Assembly (NCBI RefSeq): GCF_001574435.1
Contig: NZ_LOCN01000004.1
Span: 121,733 to 185,732 of the forward strand
DNA: 64,000 nucleotides
Reading direction: 5' to 3'
From: Moritella sp. JT01
GTDB taxonomy: Bacteria > Pseudomonadota > Gammaproteobacteria > Enterobacterales > Moritellaceae
Position 1 is the first letter of the stretch; every line of letters begins with the position of its first letter. Shown here in pieces: positions 31,201 through 40,066 of this stretch. The notes under the pieces were generated by a model. The model did no database searches and was not told where the DNA came from. It saw only the letters and a list, made by a program, of their open reading frames with translations. Position numbers and translations under genes: made by a program.

Positions 31201-31381
31201 CTAACGCTTCGACACGCTCAGCGCTCGCACCCGGTAACAAGGTCAACACACTCGCGATCCGATTTGTGATCCTTGGATCTTCCGTACGCGGTAATGTTGA
31301 TAACGAGCCTAGTCCAGCCACGATGAGTAAAATAATCAGCAGTGCCATCAGACGATTATTTTCAGTAAACGCCTTGATCAT
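28289..31381 (-). CDS. RND efflux transporter, inner-membrane pump
   Basis: A proton-driven resistance-nodulation-division permease of 1030 aa. It has the usual 12 helices and two large periplasmic loops. The TM4 region reads VALGIMVDNAIVMAD, so one of the two classical aspartates (D407/D408 in AcrB) is Asn here. It is translationally coupled to the upstream adaptor gene by a 4-nt overlap. No outer-membrane partner is encoded next to it, so it probably borrows a TolC-like protein; one is encoded at 58955-60292. Substrates are unknown. Probably repressed by the divergent TetR gene. Confidence 0.93.
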   Translation of the reverse strand: MIKAFTENNRLMALLIILLIVAGLGSLSTLPRTEDPRITNRIASVLTLLPGASAERVEALVTEKIEQKLRKLADINRITSTSRPGISIVQLKLHDTITDTVPVWSRVRDLLNDVTSELPSAAVAPRLEDDRGYAYTQLIAVKWQGNSAVDLTTLGRYGKELQNQLKVIPGTDIVSLFGRGEEQILVEIDKHLAANLSLSTQAISNIILAADAKVSAGNIINDYNQMQIEVAGSFDSVDRIRQIPLLNDSKGGVVRLGDIAQISKNLQWPAQEIALVDGEYAVVVSTRMLPNLRIDKWSAEVDDKVAAFNQQLPHSLTTEVLFDQSQYTEDRLQGLVDNILIGFSIIAAVLLVTLGWRAALIVTLSLPLTVLFTLTVMNYYGLPIHQMSVTGLVVALGIMVDNAIVMADTIQKRRQQGLDMSVAVQGAIKHLWLPLLGSTLTTILAFMPIVLMPGPSGEFVSGIALSVIFALIGSYLVSHTIVAGLSGRFLAGPSPGKSARTTTWYNNGIELPGLARAFRQSLVLVLARPKLSIGLVFILPLSGFILAKHLDEQFFPASDRDMFHIELFMPVQTSIIATEAMTRTISDLLAQQQGISKVRWFIGNNAPSFYYNLMPSKDGAQYYAQAMVTGDSFKRVNELVPSLQILLDDAIPEAQILVRKLEQGPPFRAPIELRLFGPNLDTLKTLGDEARRILIGTDNVIHTRATIQPGLPKIWLKINEDVSQLAGLTLTDVATQLQSTLHGTVNGSIIEATESIPVRVRIANEQRRSLSDLANISLSSPLSQASIPLVALTELALRPSRGAIPHWNGVRVNTVEGYLVAGVLPSTVLNEFSARLTSENFVLPPGYRMEFGGESAKRNDAIGNLLASVGVIIMLLIIIVVLSFNSFRLGGVIVLSAIQSVGLGLLSIYVFNYPFGFTVIIGLLGLMGLAINAAIVILAELKSDPKAVAGDTDAIIKAITSCTRHITSTTITTVGGFLPLILAGGGFWPPFAIAIAGGTVLTTLLSFYFVPAIFVLMSRKRPFEVTAVAA

Positions 31382-32580
31382 ATTTTATGCTCCGATATCA
31401 CATCGCTGGTAGGCCTATTCGCAAATGCTTGCTGATGGCTAAGCGTCACCATCTGTCCCGGTACAAAACGATGGATTCCGGTGTTTACATAGGCTTGATT
31501 ATCTTTTAAATCACCCTGAACATAAGCCGTTGTTTCGGTGGCATGTAATACGGTGACGGTTGTGCTTTTAAGCTGAAATAGTGCAGGCGAGCCTGCCATA
31601 TTTGTCTCTAGATCTCGAAACCCAAGGTTTTCTTCTAAAGTATATATATTCCACATACCTCGCACCCCGTCAGTGATCGCGCTTAGCGGTACCCAGTAAC
31701 CCGGTTGTTGGTATTCCTGCGACAAAGCCAGATAAGCTAACTGACCATTATAAACAGAGTTGTTATTCCCTAATGCAAAACGCAGGCTAATGGTTCGGGT
31801 CACCGTATCAACTTCATTCCCCATACTCAGCAATGTCGCAGGATAGTTAACACCTGCGATCTCGAGTTGATAATCCTTGCCTTGCAGTTGTTTGATAAAA
31901 CCAGCAGGCACACCGACCGTCACTTCCGAATCGCCCGTTTGCAACAATCTAAATGCCGTGGTTCCCACAGCAATCACTTCACCTTGAGCAATTTGGCGAC
32001 TACTGACAATGCCATCAAAAGGCGCTAATAGTTTAGATTTATCAATTCGGTACTGACTTGCCTCGAGAGCCGACAAAGTACTGTTAATATTTGCAGTAAT
32101 AATGCGCTTTTGCGACGTCAGTTCATCCATGTTCTGTTCCGAGGTAAAGCCACGCTTACTCAATGAACTTAAACGCGATAGATTTGCTTCGATCAAATCA
32201 AATTCAGCTTCTGCTTGCTGCAACTGTGCTTCCAATTGCGCCCGTTCGATTAATAACAGCTGAGTATTTAACTCTGCGAGCAATTGGCCTTTAACAACCT
32301 GCTGACCTTCAATCACATGTAGGGTTTTAATAATGCCTGCGAACTCGAAACCTAAATTCGCATCTTGCTTAGCAATCACCTTACCAACAAATTTATTCTC
32401 GACTTGGTAACCCGTTTGTTTGGTTAGGTGCTCACTGCTTGCTTGTAAATACTGTGATGTACCAAGTGCTTCATCTGCTACAACCTTACTACATGCTTGC
32501 AGTGTGATCAGTGTTAGCACTATACTTAGCCATTGCGCTGATTTTATATGCAGCAAAGATAAGTTATTCTTTCTAATCAT
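31378..32580 (-). CDS. RND periplasmic adaptor (membrane fusion) lipoprotein
   Basis: Bridges the inner-membrane pump to an outer-membrane channel. The 400-aa product has a signal sequence with the lipobox LQAC (lipidated cysteine at residue 30), a biotinyl-lipoyl-like segment (AKQDANLGFEFAGIIKTLHV... GQLLAELN), a coiled-coil hairpin (about 105-160) and beta-barrel segments (SRQIAQGEVIAVGTTAFRLL). AGGA lies well placed before the ATG. First gene of the two-gene pump operon and divergent from the TetR gene. Confidence 0.92.
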   Translation of the reverse strand: MIRKNNLSLLHIKSAQWLSIVLTLITLQACSKVVADEALGTSQYLQASSEHLTKQTGYQVENKFVGKVIAKQDANLGFEFAGIIKTLHVIEGQQVVKGQLLAELNTQLLLIERAQLEAQLQQAEAEFDLIEANLSRLSSLSKRGFTSEQNMDELTSQKRIITANINSTLSALEASQYRIDKSKLLAPFDGIVSSRQIAQGEVIAVGTTAFRLLQTGDSEVTVGVPAGFIKQLQGKDYQLEIAGVNYPATLLSMGNEVDTVTRTISLRFALGNNNSVYNGQLAYLALSQEYQQPGYWVPLSAITDGVRGMWNIYTLEENLGFRDLETNMAGSPALFQLKSTTVTVLHATETTAYVQGDLKDNQAYVNTGIHRFVPGQMVTLSHQQAFANRPTSDVISEHKI

Positions 32581-32643
32581 GATAAAAGTCCTTTTTTGCG
32601 AGCTATCCAGCGCAACCCTTTTGTTTCAACCATTTATAAACTA

Positions 32644-32655
32644 GACTTGCAAGTC
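32644..32655. promoter_or_regulatory. TetR operator candidate 1 (pump side)
   Basis: GACTTGCAAGTC is a perfect 12-bp palindrome in the divergent TetR/pump intergenic region, flanked by TA and CA as in the second site 40 bp away. Confidence 0.6.
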
Positions 32656-32683
32656 CAGTCGAGAATATAGCAAAATCAAACTA

Positions 32684-32695
32684 GACCGTACAGTC
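32684..32695. promoter_or_regulatory. TetR operator candidate 2
   Basis: GACCGTACAGTC is a 12-bp near palindrome (one mismatched pair) set in CTAGAC...GTCCA, the same frame as the 32644 site. The start-to-start spacing is 40 bp, about four helical turns, so two repressor dimers could bind the same face. Confidence 0.6.
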
Positions 32696-32768
32696 CATTT
32701 TGATAATATTAACGTATATGTAACATTTATAATGAAATGTATATTCAAATAACTAGCGGTATGAATAA

Positions 32769-33383
32769 ATGAATAAACCCAGAACAAAAAGTGAATTAAA
32801 ACGAAATCAAATACTTGATGCTGCAACATTGCAATTTACTCAGCACGGCTACACTGCCACGAGTATGGATCACATCGCTAAATTAGCGGGAGTATCTAAG
32901 CAAACCGTATACAGCCACTTTGGCAATAAAGATGAATTATTCATTACTGCGATCAGCTACAAATGCGAATTATTGGGCGTCGGAGAATTATTGCCAGAGA
33001 ATCTAGGACCGGTTGAACCAACCTTAACCTTATTCGCACAAGGCTTTTTTGCCATGATCACATCACCAGATTCAATGGCAGTGCATCGAACGTGTGCGGC
33101 AGAATGTCTTGCCCATCCACATTTATCACGATTATTTTTTGAAGCTGGCCCCATCTTTGTTATCGATAAACTGACAAATTGCTTAGCCGAGTACCACCGC
33201 CGTGGAGAATTGGATATCGATGACTGTCGTCAAGCCGCAATACAATTACTGGCGGTTCTTAAAGGTGAGCAATGGACACGGTTAGAATTTAATATTGAAG
33301 AGTCGTTATCTGAGCAGGAAATTAAGCACTACTTACAAAGTTCTGTGCGTTTATTTATCCGTGGATACCAGGCGTTAAGTTAA
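32769..33383 (+). CDS. TetR/AcrR-family repressor of the RND pump
   Basis: The 204-aa protein has an N-terminal helix-turn-helix (TATSMDHIAKLAGVSKQTVYSHFGNKDELF, residues 29-58) followed by an all-alpha ligand domain (TetR_C, AefR-like). It is transcribed away from the pump operon, which with two palindromes between the genes indicates local autorepression and pump control. It has three cysteines in the ligand domain; their role is unknown. Confidence 0.9.
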   Translation: MNKPRTKSELKRNQILDAATLQFTQHGYTATSMDHIAKLAGVSKQTVYSHFGNKDELFITAISYKCELLGVGELLPENLGPVEPTLTLFAQGFFAMITSPDSMAVHRTCAAECLAHPHLSRLFFEAGPIFVIDKLTNCLAEYHRRGELDIDDCRQAAIQLLAVLKGEQWTRLEFNIEESLSEQEIKHYLQSSVRLFIRGYQALS

Positions 33384-33390
33384 AACGGTC

Positions 33391-33417
33391 AGGGTTATAT
33401 TATCTTTATATAACCCT
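33391..33417. terminator. Convergent terminator between the TetR gene and cobA
   Basis: A stem AGGGTTATAT / ATATAACCCT with a 7-nt loop between two convergent genes. Confidence 0.75.
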
Positions 33418-33429
33418 ATTTATTAGATG

Positions 33430-34233
33430 CTATTCAGCCGTTGCGAGTGTGGCGCTAAACCAATCAAGCTTAGCGGCTAACTGGGTAACCTGACCAATGA
33501 TAATCAGCGAAGGGCTTTCAGCTTGCGCGGCAAGATCACTCAGATCCTTTAACGATCCTTGCAATGTACGTTGTCGTTGACTAGTGCCTCTTTCCACTAT
33601 AGCCACCGGCATATCGGCACTCATTCCGTGTTCAATTAGGTTATGTGCAATACCGCCACTCTGTATTAACCCCATGTAAAACACCAAAGTATGCGTCGCC
33701 TTACCCAATAGCGGCCAATCCAACTGGTTCGCATCATCTTTTAAATGCCCAGTAATAAATTGCACACCTTGGGTATAATCACGGTGCGTCAACGGGATCC
33801 CTGCGTATGCAGCACATCCAGAAGCAGCGGTAATGCCCGGCACAACTTCAAAAGGTATGTTAAAAGGTAATAGGGCTTCAAGCTCTTCGCCACCACGACC
33901 AAAGATAAAAGGATCACCGCCTTTAAGGCGGATCACTTGCTTGCCTTGCTGTGCAAGATCCACCAATAATTGGTTAATACCACTTTGTGGTACACAATGG
34001 TTTCCCGCCTTTTTACCCACAAAAAAACGTTCGGCTTGTGGATGAATCAAGGCGATAATTTCATCGGAAACTAAACGGTCATGTACAACCACTTCAGCTT
34101 GCTGCAGTAAACGTAATGCTTTAACGGTTAATAAGTCTGGGTCGCCAGGGCCCGAACCGACTAAAATCACTTTCCCTGTATGACTTACGGCCTGTAGCTC
34201 ATTTGCTGCTGTTGATACTGCTTGTCCAGTCAT
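33430..34233 (-). CDS. cobA: Uroporphyrinogen-III C-methyltransferase (SUMT)
   Basis: Methylates uroporphyrinogen III at C2 and C7 with SAM to give precorrin-2, for siroheme or cobalamin. The 267-aa product has the tetrapyrrole methylase signatures [18 protein letters not shown] (residues 26-43), [17 protein letters not shown]-like ([20 protein letters not shown]) and [23 protein letters not shown]. It lacks the dehydrogenase/ferrochelatase half of CysG. AAGGA is 7 nt before the ATG. It is alone here; siroheme partners are not in the window. Confidence 0.94.
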   Translation of the reverse strand: MTGQAVSTAANELQAVSHTGKVILVGSGPGDPDLLTVKALRLLQQAEVVVHDRLVSDEIIALIHPQAERFFVGKKAGNHCVPQSGINQLLVDLAQQGKQVIRLKGGDPFIFGRGGEELEALLPFNIPFEVVPGITAASGCAAYAGIPLTHRDYTQGVQFITGHLKDDANQLDWPLLGKATHTLVFYMGLIQSGGIAHNLIEHGMSADMPVAIVERGTSQRQRTLQGSLKDLSDLAAQAESPSLIIIGQVTQLAAKLDWFSATLATAE

Positions 34234-34385
34234 TCTATATCCTTAGCTACTACGCCAGCCATCACGACTAGCAACTATTTACAATGCTATTTGTCACTGC
34301 TTTTACATCACTAATAAATACCATAGCTGTGCAAGGCTTACCAATAGCGGAGTAGTATAAGTTATATCAAGCGAAGCAAGATCAA

Positions 34386-34415
34386 AAAAGGCGCGATCTT
34401 TCGAACGCGCCTTTT
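34386..34415 (-). terminator. Terminator of fxsA
   Basis: A stem AAAAGGCGCG / CGCGCCTTTT with a 10-nt loop lies just past the fxsA stop on the minus strand. Confidence 0.88.
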
Positions 34416-34438
34416 GGTATTTTTTGGTCTATCGCTTA

Positions 34439-34972
34439 TTAATTAAGCTTGTTGTCATCTCTGTCTACTTCAACAAAATCACCTTCGATAACACCATCAT
34501 TTTTGGCCTTATTATCAGCACTGGGTTGTTGTTGAAATGGTGACGAGTGTGTTGACGATTGTGACGAATACTGGAAACCTTCCGCATTACCAGTAAACGT
34601 CGGTTGTGGAATAATACGATCTTTGTATTGGGTAATAATCGCTTTGGCTAAACGACCACGAATTTGTGGTGTAAGCACCAATAAACCTAACGCATCAGTA
34701 ACAAATCCCGGTGTTACAAGTAGCACACCACATACCAGCAACATAATGCCTTCTACAATTTCTTGTCCTGGCGCTTCACCTGCGGCTAAACGCGCTTGTA
34801 ATTTTTGCACCGTTTGTATGCCTTGGCTCCGAACTAAATACGAACCAGCAAACGCCGTTAAAATAATAATACCAATCGTCAGCTCTGCACCTAATAACGA
34901 ACCTATCGACATCAGTACATACACTTCGATTAATGTCATCGCAGTAAATAAAAAAAATAAACGACCTAACAC
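34439..34972 (-). CDS. fxsA: FxsA-family inner-membrane protein
   Basis: The 177-aa protein has the FxsA pattern: hydrophobic helices near residues 5-45 (LFFLFTAMTLIEVYVLMSIG and ELTIGIIILTAFAGSYLVRSQG) and 75-105, then a hydrophilic tail rich in Ser, Gln and Asp. In E. coli overproduced FxsA relieves F-exclusion of phage T7; its normal role is unknown. In E. coli fxsA adjoins aspA; here the two are separated by about 6 kb of inserted genes. Confidence 0.9.
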   Translation of the reverse strand: MLGRLFFLFTAMTLIEVYVLMSIGSLLGAELTIGIIILTAFAGSYLVRSQGIQTVQKLQARLAAGEAPGQEIVEGIMLLVCGVLLVTPGFVTDALGLLVLTPQIRGRLAKAIITQYKDRIIPQPTFTGNAEGFQYSSQSSTHSSPFQQQPSADNKAKNDGVIEGDFVEVDRDDNKLN

Positions 34973-35183
34973 ATTAACCTCTCAAAAATATAGTTATAGT
35001 AGACGACTTAGCTGAGTATATATTTGTCACTAAGTTATCTAAAAATCCGCACAAAACGATCAGAATATAAAGTAACATAGGGGTAATCAACCCAGTTTTC
35101 AAGCTCTAGTCTAGTCGATAGTCCATAATGCTAAGTAACTGACGTCACAATTAAGACAACTAAAACGTAATAAAGTTGGAAAA

Positions 35184-35633
35184 ATGAAAGCAAAATTAAC
35201 CCTATTACTCGCAAGTAGCCTTGTAATCCAAAGCCTAATACCAGTGTATGCAAATATTAATGTTAGTCCATTTGCAAACAAACAACAGAGCGCCCCTGCA
35301 TTCTTACCCGTCGAAGATGCATTTGTTTTTTCTCAGCTGCAACAAGCCGACAACTTAAATGTATTCTGGCAAATTACCGAGGGCTATTATTTATATAAAA
35401 ATAAGCTGCGCGTAACAATAAACGGTAATGAGCACACGATAGTCGGCCTACCAGAAGGTAAAGACTATCATGATGAGTATTTTGGTGATGTCAAAATTTT
35501 CGAATATGAATTGATGTTGTCAGTGCCCGTTTCAACGTTAGCACCAGCGAGTAAAATAACGATTCATTACCAAGGTTGTGCAGTGGCGGGACTATGTTAC
35601 CCACCCATGACAAAAACATTTGTTACACAATAA
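35184..35633 (+). CDS. Stand-alone DsbD alpha-domain protein (truncated DsbD?)
   Basis: A 149-aa secreted protein with a signal peptide (residues 1-23, ending VYA). The mature part matches only the N-terminal periplasmic domain of DsbD: FLPVEDAFVF, WQITEGYYLYKNKLRV, LPEGKDYHDEYFGDVKIFEYEL and YQGCAVAGLCYPP. The redox pair equivalent to C103/C109 of E. coli DsbD is intact. The membrane and C-terminal thioredoxin domains are missing; a stop codon ends the frame and an unrelated gene follows. In E. coli dsbD lies near fxsA/aspA, so this is either a remnant at the dsbD locus or a specialised free alpha domain fed by another electron donor. Confidence 0.85.
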   Translation: MKAKLTLLLASSLVIQSLIPVYANINVSPFANKQQSAPAFLPVEDAFVFSQLQQADNLNVFWQITEGYYLYKNKLRVTINGNEHTIVGLPEGKDYHDEYFGDVKIFEYELMLSVPVSTLAPASKITIHYQGCAVAGLCYPPMTKTFVTQ

Positions 35634-35737
35634 ACAGTGTCCTCCCGTATCTTAATCATCACTCAATGAATACTGAGATATAGAGATAGTTGGTCATTTT
35701 TTTCCGAATTTACTATAGATTATAAAGGATGCATACA

Positions 35738-36529
35738 ATGAATTCGGTACCAAACGAATTAACGCCAGACTGGAAACATGTGGAATGGGTACTAACAGAT
35801 GTGGATGATACCCTCACTTGGCAAGGAAAGTTACCACCAGAAACCTTGATCGCACTGGCTGAATTACAACAAGCAGGTATCAAAGTCGTGGCAGTTACAG
35901 GCGCCTGCGCAGGTTGGTGTGACCATATCGCTCAGCTATGGCCTGTTGATGCCGTGCTTGGTGAAAATGGCGCATTCATTATGGAAAAACAAAACAGCTA
36001 TTTAACACTGCGCGCCAATCGGACAATGGACGAAATAGCGGAGCAACAAGCAAAACTAAAACAACAAATCATCGCGATTTTAGCTGACTATCCAACACTC
36101 AATTTAACGCTTGATCAGTCATATCGCTTGTGTGAAGTCGCCATTGATATTGGCCAGAATCGAGATCGTGTTGATGAGGTGATTATTGCTGAGGTTGTCG
36201 CTAAAATACATGCCCTAGGTGCACATGCCACAGCCAGCTCAATTCATATTAATGCATGGTATGGCGAGCATTCAAAAAAAGCGACATCACTGCAATTTTT
36301 AGCGGAAAAGGGATTATCCACGCACGAAATACTGAATAATGCTTGTTACGTGGGAGATTCAATGAATGATCAGCTGATGTTTGAAGCGCTGCCTAAAACA
36401 GTCGGGGTTGCCAATATAAAAGATTACTGGGACAAACTCAATCATCACCCCGCGATTGTAATGAGTCAACCAGGTGGGTTCGGTTTTGCTGAGTTTACTA
36501 AGCAATTACTTGATTTAAAAAGCCGTTAG
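35738..36529 (+). CDS. HAD-superfamily (IIB/Cof-like) phosphatase
   Basis: The 263-aa cytoplasmic hydrolase has motif I DVDDTLTWQG (nucleophile Asp near residue 22), motif II VTGACAG, a type IIB cap and the motif III/IV region CYVGDSMNDQLMFE with VGVANIKD. The motif I phrase resembles the mannosyl-3-phosphoglycerate/sucrose phosphatase branch, but the substrate cannot be told. The ATG at 35738 is preferred over the in-frame ATG at 35729 because AAAGGA overlaps the latter. It ends at a convergent terminator. Confidence 0.83.
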   Translation: MNSVPNELTPDWKHVEWVLTDVDDTLTWQGKLPPETLIALAELQQAGIKVVAVTGACAGWCDHIAQLWPVDAVLGENGAFIMEKQNSYLTLRANRTMDEIAEQQAKLKQQIIAILADYPTLNLTLDQSYRLCEVAIDIGQNRDRVDEVIIAEVVAKIHALGAHATASSIHINAWYGEHSKKATSLQFLAEKGLSTHEILNNACYVGDSMNDQLMFEALPKTVGVANIKDYWDKLNHHPAIVMSQPGGFGFAEFTKQLLDLKSR

Positions 36530-36551
36530 ATACAAAAATACGACCAACTGA

Positions 36552-36580
36552 AAACGGATAGCTAATTACGCTATCCGTTT
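36552..36580. terminator. Convergent terminator between the HAD and MFS genes
   Basis: An 11-bp stem AAACGGATAGC / GCTATCCGTTT with a 7-nt loop. Confidence 0.85.
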
Positions 36581-36601
36581 AAAGCATACTCGAAGCTGCA
36601 A

Positions 36602-37744
36602 TTAGATGTGTTTACTGCGTACCAATAACAACACTGGTACCACGGCAATCGCCATCAAGATGAAGATATTTTCTTTTAAATCGGGATAAAATAGTCCTGA
36701 TAAAAATGTCAGTAACGCAATCGCCAGACTGAATGGGATTGCCGCATAAATAGCTTGTACCGTCATGGTATCTTCATCAGCTACATTTTCGGATATATAA
36801 CGCATCGCCGCCAAATGCGCGATACCAAATGTCACGCCGTGTAATAGTTGCGACAACATGATCACAGTCACATCCACCGCATAACTCAGCGTTAACCAAC
36901 GAACAATACTGCCTAAGGTCGCAATCACAAACATCGTCGCCATACTGGTATTGGCAAACAATCGACGTCCGATAGCCAAAAAGAAGATCTCACCGACAAC
37001 ACCCATACTCCAAAAGTAACCAATGTAGGTTTCGCTAATACCAATGTCCTGCCAATACACAGCACCAAAACCATAATAGGCGGCATGTGCGCCTTGCAGT
37101 AATGCAGTGATTAACAAAAATGGCCAAAAACTTGGACGACTTAAAATAGCAATAAAGCTACTGCTACGCTTACTACTCGTCGTCGTATCTTGCGGCATAT
37201 TACGCGCAGGGGTCACGGTTAATAATAACAATGCTGCTAAACCCACAATAATCGTGAACAAAATAACTTGATGATCAAACGATTCGACCAGTACTCCAGT
37301 CAGTGCGCTCGCCAGCATAAAGCCTATTGAGCCCCATAAGCGAGTCCTACCGTAATCCATATTATTATAGCGAACGAGCTTTGCCGCCATCGCTTCACCT
37401 AACGCCATTAACGGTGAAAAGACAAAGTTGGTGATCACCACCAACAGAAAAACCACATACACATTATTGCTCAAGTAAAAACCAGCAAAGGTAATAATAC
37501 TGGTTAGCGTTAAGCGGCGCATCGCCTGCAATAATGAAACTGTGGTTGTTAAGTTACGGGTTAACAATAAAGCACCAGCAGAACGTGCGATCAAGGCAAA
37601 AGCAAGCATGGTCCCGATCATCTCGGTAGACATACCTTCGCCTTTTAACCACAACGCCCAAAATGGCAGCAGAACACCATAGACACCAAAGAATCCAAGG
37701 TAATATAACCCCATCCATAAGGTAGATGGCAGTGAATATGACAT
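36602..37744 (-). CDS. MFS transporter, HcaT-like
   Basis: A 380-aa major-facilitator protein with 12 predicted helices. It aligns well by eye with E. coli HcaT, the putative 3-phenylpropionate carrier: YFxxFxxYGxxLPFWxxWLKG near the N terminus, FSPLMALGEAMAAKL, DYGRTRLWGSIGFMLASALTG, and LLQGAHAAYYGFGAVYWQ in the second half. Aromatic-acid catabolic genes are not nearby, so the substrate is open. GAGGG lies before the ATG. Confidence 0.85.
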   Translation of the reverse strand: MSYSLPSTLWMGLYYLGFFGVYGVLLPFWALWLKGEGMSTEMIGTMLAFALIARSAGALLLTRNLTTTVSLLQAMRRLTLTSIITFAGFYLSNNVYVVFLLVVITNFVFSPLMALGEAMAAKLVRYNNMDYGRTRLWGSIGFMLASALTGVLVESFDHQVILFTIIVGLAALLLLTVTPARNMPQDTTTSSKRSSSFIAILSRPSFWPFLLITALLQGAHAAYYGFGAVYWQDIGISETYIGYFWSMGVVGEIFFLAIGRRLFANTSMATMFVIATLGSIVRWLTLSYAVDVTVIMLSQLLHGVTFGIAHLAAMRYISENVADEDTMTVQAIYAAIPFSLAIALLTFLSGLFYPDLKENIFILMAIAVVPVLLLVRSKHI

Positions 37745-38041
37745 GTTAACCCTCTAATTATTAGTAAATTACACTGTAATAAGTGCAGCTATTTTGCGCT
37801 TTTATCATGAATAAATCATTAAGAAAAATAAATTAAAAAGTTGCGTGAAGTAACATTTTTGAAATCACATATTAGCTATATAAGTCAAACTATCACAAAA
37901 ACTCAGTGCTAATACTAAAGTCGTATTGATAGAAGTTTACCGCCGTGTCATTTTTATTCACAAGAGATGTGCACAACCGCAAGCGACATAGCGATATCAC
38001 ATCCAAAATAAAAAGGAATTAAATACCATTAAGGAAGAACA

Positions 38042-39988
38042 ATGAGCGACACTAAACTATATCCGGTACCTGCAGAATTTGCGCAAAACAGTTTATTAAA
38101 TGACAGTGCTTATCAAGCTATGTATAAGCATTCAATTACCGATCCGGAAGAATTTTGGCGTGAACAAGGGCAAATCGTTGATTGGATCAAGCCTTATAGC
38201 CAAGTCAAAAGCACCAGTTTCCAACCTGGTAGTGTCGACATTAAATGGTTCCAAGACGGTAAACTCAATGTCTCAGCTAACTGCCTTGATCGTCACTTAA
38301 AAGATAACGCCAACAAAACGGCAATCATTTGGGAAGGCGATGATCCCAAAGATTCAGCAAAACTTACTTATCAAGAAGTCTATGAAAAAGTCTGTCAGTT
38401 TTCAAATGCGTTAAAAGCCCAAGGCATTAAAAAAGGTGACGTAGTTTGCCTGTATATGCCAATGGTGCCAGAAGCCGCTATCGCAATGCTTGCTTGTACA
38501 CGTATTGGTGCAGTACACACGATTGTATTTGCTGGTTTCTCTGCTGAAGCACTGGCCGATCGTATTGATAACTGCGGGGCTAAATTAGTGATCACCGCCG
38601 ATGAAAGTCTACGCGCGGGACGTATTACCCGACTCAAAGATTGCGTTGATAATGCTTTAGCCAAACCACAAGTAACCAGCGTTAAAAATGTCATCGTATT
38701 TGCACGAACCAACGCAGATATTACTTGGCATGAGGGCCGCGACCTATGGTGGCATGATGTCGTAAAAGACCAGCCAAGCGAATGCGAACCAGAAGCGATG
38801 AACGCCGAAGACCCATTATTCATCCTTTATACTTCAGGCTCGACCGGTAAACCCAAAGGTGTATTGCATACCACTGGTGGCTATCTTGTTTATGCAACCA
38901 TGACCTTTAAGTACGTCTTTGATCACCAAGACAATGACGTATTCTGGTGTACTGCCGATGTTGGTTGGATCACGGGTCACAGTTACTTGGTTTATGGGCC
39001 ACTTGCGAATGCCGCTACCACGGTATTATTTGAAGGTGTACCAAACTACCCTGATACTGCGCGTATGTGTCAGGTTATTGATAAACACCAAGTCACCACA
39101 CTTTATACTGCACCAACTGCCATTCGAGCACTGATGGCCAAAGGCGATGATGCCATCACAGGCACTAAGCGTACCTCGCTTCGACTAATGGGCTCGGTGG
39201 GAGAACCAATCAATCCTGAAGCATGGAAATGGTATTACGACAAGATTGGCAACTCATCAACACCGATTGTTGATACTTGGTGGCAAACAGAAACTGGCGG
39301 GATCTTAATTACCCCTCTGCCAGGCGCTACGGCACTGAAACCTGGCTCTGCAACCCGTCCATTCTTTGGTATTAGCCCAGCCTTGGTCGATAATGAAGGT
39401 AACTTATTAGAAGGCGAAAACGAAGGTAACTTAGTCATCTTAGATTCTTGGCCTGGACAAATGCGTGGTATTTATGGTGACGAAAGCCGTTTTGAAGAAG
39501 CTTATTTTTCAACATTCCCGAACATGTACTGCACGGGTGATGGTGCCAAACGTGATGCTGATGGTTATTACTGGATCACAGGTCGTGTAGATGATGTCCT
39601 TAATGTCTCAGGTCACCGTATGGGCACAGCAGAAATTGAAAGTGCATTAGTGTCGCACAGTAAAATTGCGGAAGCCGCGGTCGTCGGTGTACCACACGAT
39701 ATTAAAGGGCAAGGTATTTATGCATACGTGACACTTAATGCGGGCGAAAAAGCGGACGACGCATTAATCGCCGAAGTAAAACAATGGGTGCGCAACGAAA
39801 TTGGTGCGATTGCCACACCAGATACGTTACATTGGACACAAGCACTACCAAAAACGCGTTCAGGTAAGATCATGCGTCGTATTCTGCGTAAGGTCGCAAC
39901 CAATGATACGGATTCGTTAGGGGATACATCCACGTTAGCAGATCCAAGCGTTGTTGATACTCTAATAGCCGAAAAGCAAAACGCATAA
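38042..39988 (+). CDS. acs: Acetyl-CoA synthetase
   Basis: Activates acetate to acetyl-CoA through acetyl-AMP. The 648 aa match E. coli Acs (652). Visible features: the ATP-binding P-loop [12 protein letters not shown] (about residues 262-273), WWQTETGG, the hinge region [20 protein letters not shown], and the acetylatable lysine in [15 protein letters not shown] near residue 605. AAGGA is 6 nt before the ATG. It is monocistronic with its own terminator. Acetate formed from phosphonate-derived acetaldehyde (phn cluster) could be a substrate. Confidence 0.97.
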   Translation: MSDTKLYPVPAEFAQNSLLNDSAYQAMYKHSITDPEEFWREQGQIVDWIKPYSQVKSTSFQPGSVDIKWFQDGKLNVSANCLDRHLKDNANKTAIIWEGDDPKDSAKLTYQEVYEKVCQFSNALKAQGIKKGDVVCLYMPMVPEAAIAMLACTRIGAVHTIVFAGFSAEALADRIDNCGAKLVITADESLRAGRITRLKDCVDNALAKPQVTSVKNVIVFARTNADITWHEGRDLWWHDVVKDQPSECEPEAMNAEDPLFILYTSGSTGKPKGVLHTTGGYLVYATMTFKYVFDHQDNDVFWCTADVGWITGHSYLVYGPLANAATTVLFEGVPNYPDTARMCQVIDKHQVTTLYTAPTAIRALMAKGDDAITGTKRTSLRLMGSVGEPINPEAWKWYYDKIGNSSTPIVDTWWQTETGGILITPLPGATALKPGSATRPFFGISPALVDNEGNLLEGENEGNLVILDSWPGQMRGIYGDESRFEEAYFSTFPNMYCTGDGAKRDADGYYWITGRVDDVLNVSGHRMGTAEIESALVSHSKIAEAAVVGVPHDIKGQGIYAYVTLNAGEKADDALIAEVKQWVRNEIGAIATPDTLHWTQALPKTRSGKIMRRILRKVATNDTDSLGDTSTLADPSVVDTLIAEKQNA

Positions 39989-40029
39989 CGCATAACGACC
40001 ATAAGCGCTAGCGTGATCATAATCAACTT

Positions 40030-40066
40030 ATCGGTGTAACCCTCGCCTTAGTTACACCGATTTTTT
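40030..40066 (+). terminator. Terminator of acs
   Basis: Arms ATCGGTGTAAC (40030-40040) and GTTACACCGAT (40051-40061), followed by a T run. Confidence 0.92.

Noticed and set aside
35184-36529. Frameshift joining the DsbD alpha ORF to a longer dsbD
   Set aside because: The downstream sequence encodes a HAD phosphatase; no DsbD membrane-domain translation was seen in any frame nearby.
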